From Candidatus Coatesiibacteriota bacterium (lineage in GTDB: Bacteria > B130-G9): a stretch of 5,684 bases of DNA. This document shows, one piece after another, positions 1-5,684 of the stretch. The stretch spans positions 1 through 5,684 of the forward strand of contig QMNL01000136.1 in the NCBI GenBank assembly GCA_003647755.1, in the 5' to 3' direction. The position numbers were made by a program, and so were the translations under genes. How positions within the stretch are numbered: the first letter of the stretch is position 1; each line of letters starts with the position of its first letter. A model generated the notes under the pieces. The model made no database searches, was not told the origin of the DNA, and saw only the letters and a program-made list of their open reading frames with translations.

Positions 1-93
1 AGCTTGATGGGCTTACGATGGCCACGAGCGATGTCCAGATTGGGTTCATCAGGGACTTTTGGGTCTCTAGACTTATGCGCATATGGGGGATAT

Positions 94-651
94 ATGTTGA
101 TTTCTGCGAGGAAACGCAGGATTGCTGTCGTGTCCATCGCCGTGTTGGCGGCATGCGTCATGGCGATCAGGGCATACCGTTGGGTTACACCTCGTCCGCC
201 GCAGCAGGCAGGGCACTTGTCAGCGCTCGAGGCGAGTTCGCAATCAGCGAGCGGCCAGCGATATTCGTATCGGTGCACGAGAGTTGTTGATGGCGACACA
301 ATTCAGGTTACAGAGCTTGGTCCGGTCAGGCTGATCGGGATCGACACACCCGAGATGAACTACGATTTGGGCGTTCCGCAGCCATTCGCAAGAGAGGCCA
401 AGACCTTCTGCGAGCGGCTGGTCGATGGCAAGGAAGTGTCGCTTGAGTTTGACGTTCAGAAGCGGGACAAGTATGGCCGTGTGCTGGCCTATGTTTTCGT
501 GGGAAGGACCTTCGTGAACGCCGAGCTTGTCAAGGTTGGCTTAGCCAAGGCTTATCACATCCCACCTAACCGTAAATACAGGACGATGTTTAAGCGTCTT
601 GAACGTCAAGCAAAAGATAAGCGCCGCGGCATTTGGTCAAGGCCGAGATGA
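94..651 (+). CDS. Staphylococcal nuclease-fold (thermonuclease-like) protein, exported, probable lipoprotein
   Basis: Predicted 185-residue Ca2+-dependent phosphodiesterase of the SNase/TNase family, which cuts DNA or RNA. The nuclease domain covers about residues 57-183. Residues matching the S. aureus nuclease active site are visible: VVDGDT at 64-69 (D68), RLIGIDTPE at 79-87 (R79, D84, T85, E87) and DKYGR at 125-129 (R129), so catalysis should be intact. The C-terminal helix ends in GIWS, as in the family. Residues 1-21 form a basic start (RKRR) followed by a hydrophobic stretch ending LAAC (18-21), a good lipobox; the alternative is a plain signal anchor. Residues 31-56 are a low-complexity linker. 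The ATG at 94 is preferred because it begins right at this signal and has GGGGGA at 85-90, although the spacing is only 3 bases; TTG at 97 would be spaced better. The frame stays open back to ATG 7, but that extension looks non-coding. It converges on the pur genes and has no evident functional link to them. The target (environmental DNA, self defence, nutrition) is unknown. Confidence 0.87.
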   Translation: MLISARKRRIAVVSIAVLAACVMAIRAYRWVTPRPPQQAGHLSALEASSQSASGQRYSYRCTRVVDGDTIQVTELGPVRLIGIDTPEMNYDLGVPQPFAREAKTFCERLVDGKEVSLEFDVQKRDKYGRVLAYVFVGRTFVNAELVKVGLAKAYHIPPNRKYRTMFKRLERQAKDKRRGIWSRPR

Positions 652-700
652 AGGCTTTAGCTCGAGCTCTGCCAGATGTGTGCCGACTCTCCGTTGGAGG

Positions 701-2116
701 CTATCGGATGTTGATGCTGGGGAACCTGAAGAGGTCGAACTGGGAGACTTTTGAAGATTTGTGCACGACCGGGTACTTGCCGGAGAAGCAGGCCGTGCAG
801 TAGCCCTTTGCGTCCTCGCCCAGCACAGAAAGCAGGCCTTTCATTGATAGATAAGAGAGGGTGTCTGCGCCGATGAACTTCCTGATCTCCTCAACTGAAT
901 GCTGGTTGGCGATCAGTTCTTCCTCGGTGGGGGTGTCGATTCCGTACATGCAGGGGTGCTTGTATGGGGGCGAAGTAACTGCGTAGTGGATTGTTTTTGC
1001 CCCGGCCTCTCGCAGCATATCTATTATTTTCTTGGATGTTGTGCCTCTGACGATCGAGTCGTCGATAACTATGACCCTTTTGCCCGCAACGGCGTCCCGG
1101 ATGGGGTTCAGTTTCAGCTTAACGCCAAAATAACGTATCGATTGCTTCGGCTCGATGAAGGTTCTCCCGACGTAATGGTTTCTCGTGAACCCCTTTTCAC
1201 GAAATATGCCCGACCGCTCGGAAAAACCGATTGCGGCACAGATGCCCGAATCAGGCACAGGGATGACGATGTCGCCTGATACACCGGCCTCATCGGCGAG
1301 CTTTGCTCCGAACTGTTTGCGAACGATGTGCGTTGGCTTGGAGAAGACCAGGCTGTCGGGCCGTGCGAAGTAGATGAGCTCGAAGACGCAGCGGGCTTTG
1401 CGTCTGGGCGGGAATGGGAAGTAGTTTCTGAGCTCGCCGCCGCCGATGACGATCAGCTCGCCAGGCTCCACCTCGCGTGAGTACTTCGCACCGATGAGGT
1501 CGAAAGCACAGGTCTCGGAGGCGATGACGTAGCCGTCCCCCAGCGTGCCAAGCACCAGTGGCCTGAAGCCCCTTGGGTCCCTGGCCGCGACCAGCATGTC
1601 CTGATTCATGGCGATAAGGCTGTAGGAGCCTCGCACCTTCGAGAGAGCATCAACCACGGCATCCTCGAAGCTCGCCATTCTTGATTTCGCGATGAGGTGG
1701 ACGATGGTTTCGCTGTCGGAGGTCGATTGAAAGATCGAGCCGCGGCTCTCCAGTTCAGCACGCACCTCGAGGGAGTTGACGAGGTTGCCGTTGTGTGCGA
1801 CCGCTACCGAGCCTTTAGCGCAGTCCACGAGGATCGGCTGGGCGTTCTCGAGCCGCGACGAGCCCGTGGTAGAGTATCTCACGTGGCCGAGGGCCGAATC
1901 GCCCACGAGTTGGTCGAGTTTTGCCTGATCGAAGACGTCCGCGACCAGGCCCATCCCCTTCGCCACCCTCATGCGCTGGTCCCTCCTGGAGACGATGCCA
2001 CAGCTCTCCTGTCCCCGGTGCTGAAGCGCATATAGTCCGAGATAGACGAGATTAGCGGCCTCGGGATGACCTAAGACAGCGATAATGCCGCAGTCGTGCT
2101 GTATCTCGTCAATCAT
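701..2116 (-). CDS. purF: Amidophosphoribosyltransferase (glutamine-PRPP amidotransferase), Fe-S type
   Basis: Cytoplasmic enzyme of the first committed step of purine synthesis: PRPP + glutamine + H2O gives 5-phosphoribosylamine, glutamate and PPi. The 471 residues match the family length. The N-terminal Ntn glutaminase domain has its nucleophile at C9 (HDCGIIAV), so an 8-residue propeptide must be removed. Also visible are QHRGQES (32-38), GHVRYSTTG (77-85) and HNGN (108-111). The C-terminal phosphoribosyltransferase domain carries the PRPP loop VIVIDDSIVRGTT (348-360). C243 (RCVFELIYFARPDS), C389 (PCMYGIDTP), C440 and C443 (CTAC) match the four [4Fe-4S] ligands of the B. subtilis enzyme, so oxygen-sensitive, cluster-dependent folding is inferred. 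Feedback inhibition by purine nucleotides is expected from the family. The ATG at 2116 is the only start that leaves a short propeptide. Its Shine-Dalgarno is weak (GGGA about 5 bases upstream), so coupling to upstream translation is plausible. It is the last gene of the cluster, 39 bases after purL. Confidence 0.98.
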   Translation of the reverse strand: MIDEIQHDCGIIAVLGHPEAANLVYLGLYALQHRGQESCGIVSRRDQRMRVAKGMGLVADVFDQAKLDQLVGDSALGHVRYSTTGSSRLENAQPILVDCAKGSVAVAHNGNLVNSLEVRAELESRGSIFQSTSDSETIVHLIAKSRMASFEDAVVDALSKVRGSYSLIAMNQDMLVAARDPRGFRPLVLGTLGDGYVIASETCAFDLIGAKYSREVEPGELIVIGGGELRNYFPFPPRRKARCVFELIYFARPDSLVFSKPTHIVRKQFGAKLADEAGVSGDIVIPVPDSGICAAIGFSERSGIFREKGFTRNHYVGRTFIEPKQSIRYFGVKLKLNPIRDAVAGKRVIVIDDSIVRGTTSKKIIDMLREAGAKTIHYAVTSPPYKHPCMYGIDTPTEEELIANQHSVEEIRKFIGADTLSYLSMKGLLSVLGEDAKGYCTACFSGKYPVVHKSSKVSQFDLFRFPSINIR

Positions 2117-2148
2117 GGCTTTCCCGCGACTGGGCAGGTTCCCTGCAT
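2113..2148 (-). other. Possible 11-codon micro-ORF coupled to the purF start
   Basis: In the 39-base purL-purF gap an ATG (2148-2146) opens a frame encoding MQGTCPVAGKP, and its TGA (2115-2113) overlaps the purF ATG as ATGA. A 5-bp hairpin (GCAGG 2134-2138, CCTGC 2142-2146, 3-base loop) begins at this ATG. The weak purF ribosome binding site would make coupled re-initiation useful. Only AGG, 3 bases upstream, could act as its ribosome binding site. It may be coincidence. Confidence 0.17.
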
Positions 2149-2155
2149 CGGCCTG

Positions 2156-4372
2156 TCATTTAGACTCTCCCGCCAGCAGCTCTTCCAGCTTTGACGCCCA
2201 GATTCGCCATAGATGTTCGACTGTTGCACTGAACAGCGAGCTATGGCCACTTTTAACCCTGAACGCATCCCCCCCGATCTCGCCCAAGACTGTATGCTCA
2301 AGGTGTTGTCTCTCAAGATAACGCATAATCCTCCGAACATCCTCCTGCTTGACGGAGACTATCACGCGGGAAGGTGACTCGGCAAACAGCCAGGCAACCG
2401 GATCGACATCGCTTGGCACTGATACCGTGACGCCCGGCCACGAGCCGTCCCCGGCGACGAAACAGCTCTTGAGCAGTGCAAGCGCTATTCCGCCCTCAGA
2501 GCAGTCGTGAGCAGATTGCAGCAGGCCATCGCGACCAAGCTTTAACAAGACTTGCGAGAGACGTTTGTGAGCCTCAAGATCGACCGGGGGGAGCTCCTTC
2601 CCGCGACTTCCCGTCACTATCCCCGCTAGCTCCGACCCATCCAGCCTCGGATCAGTTTTGCCGAGCAACAGGACAACGTCGCCTGCCCGCTTGAAACCCG
2701 GCCGCACCACCAGGCGCACGTCCTCGAGTAGGCCAACCATCCCGACGATGGGCGTAGGAAAGATGCTCTCACCGAGCGTCTCGTTGTAGAAGCTGACGTT
2801 GCCGCCAGTTACGGGCAGTTTGAGGAGCTCGCAGGCATCCTTCAAGCCTCTGGTAGCCTCGGCAAACTGCCACATGACGGAGGGCTGCTCAGGATTGCCG
2901 AAGTTGAGGCAGTTGGTTATGGCAAGGGGCTTGCCGCCCGTGCAGCAGACGTTCAGGAACGACTCGGCAACAGCGGATACCGCAGCCCAATAGGGGTCGA
3001 TGGCGGCCTTTGCCCCGTTGCCGTCCAGGCAAAGCGCCACGGCCTTCTTGGTGCCCTTGATGCGCAGGACGGCCGCGTCCGCCCCGGGGCCCACAACCGT
3101 GTTCGTGCCGATGAGGTGATCATACTGCTCGAACACCCATCGCTTATCGCACAAGTTGGGCGAGCCGACCAGGGCTTCAATCGCGTCCTTCAGGCTGATG
3201 TCAACGCGCTCAACTGCCCCTGGTCTTGCCTGGGATGGCGGCCTCGCGGTCGGGCGGTCATAGACGGGACACTGACCGATGAGAAGGGCAAGGGGCACCT
3301 CTGCCACCCTCTTTGTGCCCTCATCGACTACGAGCGTGCCATCCCCTGTAACAATACCTATGGCGACTGCTTTGACGCCCCACTTGCTGAAAACGTCGAG
3401 GACCTCCTCCTTGTGCTGCGGCGTTACCACGAGCAGCATTCGCTCCTGCGACTCGGACAACATTATCTCGTAGGGCGTAAGGTTGGCAGCTCGCCTCGGC
3501 ACCTTGCTGAGATCGATCCTGATGCCTGTTCCGCCCCTCGCTGCCATCTCCGAGGTTGAGCACGCAAGCCCAGCCGCGCCCATGTCCTGAATCCCCTCGA
3601 TGAGCCCCCTCTGCATCAGCTCGAGGCAGCTGTCCATAACCAGCTTTTCGGCAAACGGGTCTCCCACCTGCACCGTCGGGCGCCTCTCCTCGCTCGTCTC
3701 ATCGAACGCCGATGACGCCATAGTCGCCCCGTGCAGCCCATCGCGGCCAGTTCTGGAGCCTGCGTATATCACGACGTTGCCCGGCCCGCTGGCCTTACCG
3801 AGAAATATCTTGTCCTTCCCCGCAATTCCCGCACACATCACATTCACCAACGGGATTTTGCTGTAACAGTCAGCGAATAGCGTCTGGCCGCCGACCGTGG
3901 GCACTCCTATGCAGTTTCCGTAAAAAGATATTCCTGAGACCACGCCGCGCATAATGTAGCGAGTCCGTGGCTCATCGAGATTGCCGAAGTGAAGCGAGTC
4001 CAGAATCGCGAATGGACGGGCGCCCATCGTGAAAATGTCGCGTAGTATTCCGCCAACGCCAGTCGCCGCCCCCTGGAAAGGCTCGATGAACGAAGGATGG
4101 TTGTGGGATTCGATCTTGAAGACGAGCGCGATGCCGTCCCCAAGGTCAATCACGCCCGCGTTCTCGCCCTGCCCCTGGATGACGCGCTCGCCCGAAGTCG
4201 GCAACGTGCTAAGATACCGCTTCGAGCTCTTGTAGCAGCAGTGCTCAGACCACATCGCCGAGAAGATGCCGAGCTCCACGCGGTTTGGCGGCCTGCCGAG
4301 TCGCTCCACGATGCGCTCGTATTCCTCTGTGGTGAGGTTGTGTTCCCTCAGAACATCCGGAAGACCCGTCAT
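2156..4372 (-). CDS. purL: Phosphoribosylformylglycinamidine synthase, large (synthetase) subunit, small-PurL type
   Basis: ATP-dependent synthetase subunit of FGAM synthase. With ammonia from PurQ it converts FGAR to FGAM (step 4 of purine synthesis). The 738 residues are typical of the B. subtilis/T. maritima small PurL, made of two AIRS-like halves. Landmarks are the catalytic-His motif WSEHCCYKSSK (41-51, H44, equivalent to T. maritima His32), KIESHNHPS (86-94), GAATGVGGILRDIFTMGARP (101-120), IQDMGAAGL (261-269), LSESQERML (305-313), FGNPEQP (491-497), GGNVSFYNE (523-531) and SAHDCSEGG (620-628). No motif is missing. I chose the ATG at 4372, which follows the purQ stop by a single base and has AGGG 4 bases upstream, inside the end of purQ. 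A TTG at 4390 would add six residues and overlap purQ by 17 bases but lacks a good Shine-Dalgarno. Either arrangement implies translational coupling with purQ, fitting subunits of one complex. Confidence 0.98.
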   Translation of the reverse strand: MTGLPDVLREHNLTTEEYERIVERLGRPPNRVELGIFSAMWSEHCCYKSSKRYLSTLPTSGERVIQGQGENAGVIDLGDGIALVFKIESHNHPSFIEPFQGAATGVGGILRDIFTMGARPFAILDSLHFGNLDEPRTRYIMRGVVSGISFYGNCIGVPTVGGQTLFADCYSKIPLVNVMCAGIAGKDKIFLGKASGPGNVVIYAGSRTGRDGLHGATMASSAFDETSEERRPTVQVGDPFAEKLVMDSCLELMQRGLIEGIQDMGAAGLACSTSEMAARGGTGIRIDLSKVPRRAANLTPYEIMLSESQERMLLVVTPQHKEEVLDVFSKWGVKAVAIGIVTGDGTLVVDEGTKRVAEVPLALLIGQCPVYDRPTARPPSQARPGAVERVDISLKDAIEALVGSPNLCDKRWVFEQYDHLIGTNTVVGPGADAAVLRIKGTKKAVALCLDGNGAKAAIDPYWAAVSAVAESFLNVCCTGGKPLAITNCLNFGNPEQPSVMWQFAEATRGLKDACELLKLPVTGGNVSFYNETLGESIFPTPIVGMVGLLEDVRLVVRPGFKRAGDVVLLLGKTDPRLDGSELAGIVTGSRGKELPPVDLEAHKRLSQVLLKLGRDGLLQSAHDCSEGGIALALLKSCFVAGDGSWPGVTVSVPSDVDPVAWLFAESPSRVIVSVKQEDVRRIMRYLERQHLEHTVLGEIGGDAFRVKSGHSSLFSATVEHLWRIWASKLEELLAGESK

Positions 4373-4373
4373 A

Positions 4374-5090
4374 TCACCCTGCTTGGCCAATTGAACGCCC
4401 CGAAACGGACTCTGCTATCGATTCAAAGATCAACTTGCCATCGACCGACCCGAGAAGCGAGTCCGAGGCGCGCTCCGGATGCGGCATTAGGCCAAAGACG
4501 TTGCGATCTGCGTTGCATATTCCCGCGATGTTGAACGCCGCACCATTGGGGTTCGACTCGGGCGTGCACTTGCCCTCAGCATCGCAATACCTCAGCACCA
4601 CCTGCCTGTTGTCAATGAGCGACTTGAGGCCGGCCTCGTCGATGTAATAGTTGCCCTCGAAATGGCTGATTGGCATGCGCAGGACCTGCCCGGGCGTGCA
4701 GTTCATGGTGAAGGGCGTATCGGCCTGCTCGACCAAGACGTGGACGAACCGACATATGAATCGAAGGCTTCGATTGCGCATCATGGCGCCGGGCAGCACG
4801 CCCATCTCCAAGAGCACCTGAAACCCATTACATATCCCGATCACGAGGCCACCAGCGTCTATGTGGCGCCTTAAGGCCGGAATGATGGGAGAGAAGGCCG
4901 CAATCGCGCCAGTTCGCAGGTAGTCCCCATGGGCGAAGCCTCCCGGCAGAATCACGCATTCAAAACCGTCCAACCTCGTTGCCGTGTGCCACACAAAATG
5001 GCTCTCTACGCCGCTCGCCTCGAGCGCAGCTTTCGTGTCGAGGTCGCAGTTAGTTCCCGGGAAAACTACGATTCCAAACCTGACAGACAA
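4374..5090 (-). CDS. purQ: Phosphoribosylformylglycinamidine synthase, glutaminase subunit
   Basis: Class I glutamine amidotransferase subunit of FGAM synthase. It hydrolyses glutamine and passes ammonia to PurL in the PurSQL complex. The 238 residues match stand-alone PurQ (about 225-240). FGIVVFPGTNCDLD lies at 5-18, followed by LPGGFAHGDYLRTGAIA (48-64) and the nucleophile elbow GICNGFQ (85-91, C87). The other triad members are in LMPHPERA (201-208, H204 and E206), so the glutaminase site is complete. The start is TTG, not ATG: a strong AGGAGGT (5098-5104) sits 7 bases upstream, and the next residues (SVRFGIVVFPG) begin the fold directly. The gene lies 66 bases after purS and ends one base before the purL ATG. 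An in-gene 8-base inverted repeat at 4759-4775 falls in ordinary coding sequence. Confidence 0.98.
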   Translation of the reverse strand: MSVRFGIVVFPGTNCDLDTKAALEASGVESHFVWHTATRLDGFECVILPGGFAHGDYLRTGAIAAFSPIIPALRRHIDAGGLVIGICNGFQVLLEMGVLPGAMMRNRSLRFICRFVHVLVEQADTPFTMNCTPGQVLRMPISHFEGNYYIDEAGLKSLIDNRQVVLRYCDAEGKCTPESNPNGAAFNIAGICNADRNVFGLMPHPERASDSLLGSVDGKLIFESIAESVSGRSIGQAG

Positions 5091-5097
5091 CTGGGAT

Positions 5098-5107
5098 ACC
5101 TCCTCAA
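5098..5107 (-). promoter_or_regulatory. Strong ribosome binding site that fixes the purQ TTG start
   Basis: On the minus strand this reads TTGAGGAGGT, a near-perfect match to the anti-Shine-Dalgarno of 16S rRNA. Seven bases separate it from TTG at 5090-5088. It is the strongest ribosome binding site in the window and decides for the unusual TTG start. It may compensate for the weak start codon and for the 66-base gap after purS, where coupling would be inefficient. Confidence 0.85.
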
Positions 5108-5156
5108 CGGACCCGCGGGAAACGCTCCCTAGAGCAAACCGACGGCCATCAAAGCC

Positions 5157-5408
5157 TCATTCCAAGAGCTCTATGCTGTAGTCCTCGATCACCGGATTCG
5201 ACAGCAAACGCCTCGACATCTCGGACAGAGCCGCAACTAATGCCTCATCATCCACGCCGCCGTCATCCAGCTTGATGTCGAACACCTTGCCCTGCCGAAC
5301 GTCCTCCACCAGATCGTATCCAAGCCCGTGCAGCGCCTCAGTTATCGTGCGCCCCTGGGGGTCAAGAACGTCCTTCTTGAGCCAGACTAAAACCCTCGCC
5401 CTACGCAT
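5157..5408 (-). CDS. purS: Phosphoribosylformylglycinamidine synthase, PurS subunit
   Basis: Small structural subunit of FGAM synthase. A PurS dimer bridges PurL and PurQ and is needed for ammonia transfer. The 83 residues compare with 84 in B. subtilis PurS. The family pattern is clear: a first beta strand (RVLVWLKKDVLDPQG, 5-19), a helix with ITEALHGLGY (22-31), the conserved VEDVRQGK (34-41), and the C-terminal LLSNPVIEDYSIE (68-80). The ATG at 5408 is preferred because GGAG (5415-5418 on the plus strand as CTCC) lies 6 bases upstream and the protein then starts right before the first strand. A TTG at 5435 would add nine residues that the family lacks. It is the first gene of the cluster, so its upstream region should hold the operon promoter. 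Confidence 0.96.
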   Translation of the reverse strand: MRRARVLVWLKKDVLDPQGRTITEALHGLGYDLVEDVRQGKVFDIKLDDGGVDDEALVAALSEMSRRLLSNPVIEDYSIELLE

Positions 5409-5448
5409 TTCGCTCTCCAATTGAAGGTCTATCAATCAACCACACAAC

Positions 5449-5479
5449 ACTATATGCGCCGCAGCTTGTGATCAAGCAA
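5449..5479 (-). promoter_or_regulatory. Tentative sigma-70-type promoter for purSQLF
   Basis: On the minus strand TTGCTT (5479-5474) is followed after 17 bases by CATATA (5456-5451). An overlapping alternative is TTGATC (5475-5470), 15 bases, TATAGT (5454-5449). Transcription would start near 5443, giving a leader of about 35 bases before the purS ATG at 5408. The position is right for the first gene of the operon. The boxes are only moderate matches and the organism's consensus is unknown. No B. subtilis-type PurR box or known purine riboswitch was recognised here. Confidence 0.33.
5464..5477. repeat. Perfect 5-bp inverted repeat overlapping the putative pur promoter
   Basis: GCTTG (5464-5468) and CAAGC (5473-5477) are inverted around a 4-base centre, TGAT. 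The element lies over the -35 region and spacer of the tentative purS promoter, where a repressor operator would act. A repeat this short can also arise by chance, so an operator role is only a suggestion. Confidence 0.35.
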
Positions 5480-5600
5480 CTCCGAAGACCCCAATAATAG
5501 ATTAGATGGCAAGGCAGATCGCAGGATGAACACGCTTTGCCGCTGCGCAGAGGCGATGAGCTAGGCAGGCATCGGTCTGTAAGTTGCATCTGTGCGTGAC

Positions 5601-5660
5601 TTTGGAGTGCCGCGGCTTGACGCCGCTTTCATTTGCGGTGGCTTGACACCGCGCTCCAAT
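5601..5660. repeat. Folded palindromic intergenic repeat: two sister hairpins within an outer stem
   Basis: The outer arms TTGGAG (5602-5607) and CTCCAA (5654-5659) pair perfectly, extended by a T-G wobble (5608/5653). Inside are two hairpins of the same design and orientation, each with a 6-base arm, loop GCTTGA and a 6-base arm. Hairpin 1 is GCCGCG (5609-5614) with CGCCGC (5621-5626), one C-C mismatch. Hairpin 2 is GCGGTG (5635-5640) with CACCGC (5647-5652), fully paired. A spacer TTTCATTT (5627-5634) separates them. Between the hairpins a C-G pair (5613/5622) is replaced by T-A (5639/5648), a compensating change that indicates the fold was maintained. The whole makes a cruciform or three-way junction of about 60 bases. 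It resembles dispersed REP/MITE-like intergenic repeats; other copies cannot be shown from one window. No transposase gene is nearby. Confidence 0.75.
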
Positions 5661-5684
5661 AGACAGTTTCATCTCTTTGAGAAA

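Noticed and set aside
51..68. Hairpin AGGGAC/GTCTCT upstream of the nuclease gene
   Set aside because: Only six pairs with one wobble and no following T-run; not a terminator, and too weak to call a regulator.
4..93. N-terminal extension of the nuclease gene to ATG 7 or TTG 4
   Set aside because: The added residues have no family similarity and would bury the export signal that begins at ATG 94.
652..700. Possible bidirectional terminator between the convergent nuclease and purF genes
   Set aside because: It contains a 10-base palindrome (659-668) without a loop and a weak CTCC/GGAG hairpin (689-699), with no T-run on either strand, so no intrinsic terminator can be supported.
899..1279. 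Longest open frame antisense to purF (126 codons)
   Set aside because: It is a shadow of the well-conserved purF reading frame with no recognisable domain; the same applies to the other frames opposite purL and purQ, including 3116-3559 and 4097-4534.
4759..4775. 8-bp perfect inverted repeat with a one-base centre inside purQ
   Set aside because: It lies in conserved coding sequence (NRSLRF) with arginine codons mirrored, and about one such palindrome is expected by chance in a window this size.
5502..5672. Minus-strand open frame of 56 codons from an ATG at 5672, running through the palindromic repeat
   Set aside because: More than half of it is the repeat and its edge translated; the only Shine-Dalgarno-like sequence abuts the ATG, there is no recognisable domain, and the cysteine- and arginine-rich tail looks like translated noncoding DNA.

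Overview
This window carries a four-gene purine biosynthesis cluster on the minus strand and one unrelated nuclease gene on the plus strand converging on it. In minus-strand transcription order the cluster is purS, purQ, purL, purF. Together the genes encode the three-subunit FGAM synthase (step 4 of de novo IMP synthesis) and glutamine-PRPP amidotransferase (step 1). These are the two glutamine-consuming amidotransferase steps before IMP. The other pur genes are not in the window, and purM does not follow purF.

The organism is a bacterium: Shine-Dalgarno sites sit before most genes, TTG starts are used, and genes are tightly packed. PurL is the small form with separate PurS and PurQ, and PurF is the Bacillus-type enzyme with a propeptide and four cysteine positions of a [4Fe-4S] cluster. 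This excludes an E. coli-like gammaproteobacterium, whose PurL is one fused polypeptide of about 1,300 residues. By eye the DNA is moderately GC-rich. Phylum cannot be fixed from this sequence; an uncultivated or non-proteobacterial lineage is a reasonable guess only.

Layout: 1-93 is a leader without recognisable genes. 94-651 (+) encodes a staphylococcal-nuclease-fold protein with an N-terminal export signal that looks like a lipoprotein signal. 652-700 is the 49-base gap between convergent genes, with no convincing terminator. 701-2116 (-) is purF, then a 39-base gap, 2156-4372 (-) purL, one base, 4374-5090 (-) purQ, a 66-base gap with a strong ribosome binding site, and 5157-5408 (-) purS. 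5409-5684 is noncoding upstream sequence with a tentative promoter, a small inverted repeat overlapping it, and at 5601-5660 a folded palindromic repeat with two sister hairpins inside an outer stem.

The pur cluster is intact: all four proteins are full length, keep their known catalytic residues, and show no frameshifts. I found no new enzymatic system. The most interesting items are the structured repeat at the right end, the probable lipoprotein nuclease, and the small features around start sites within the operon.
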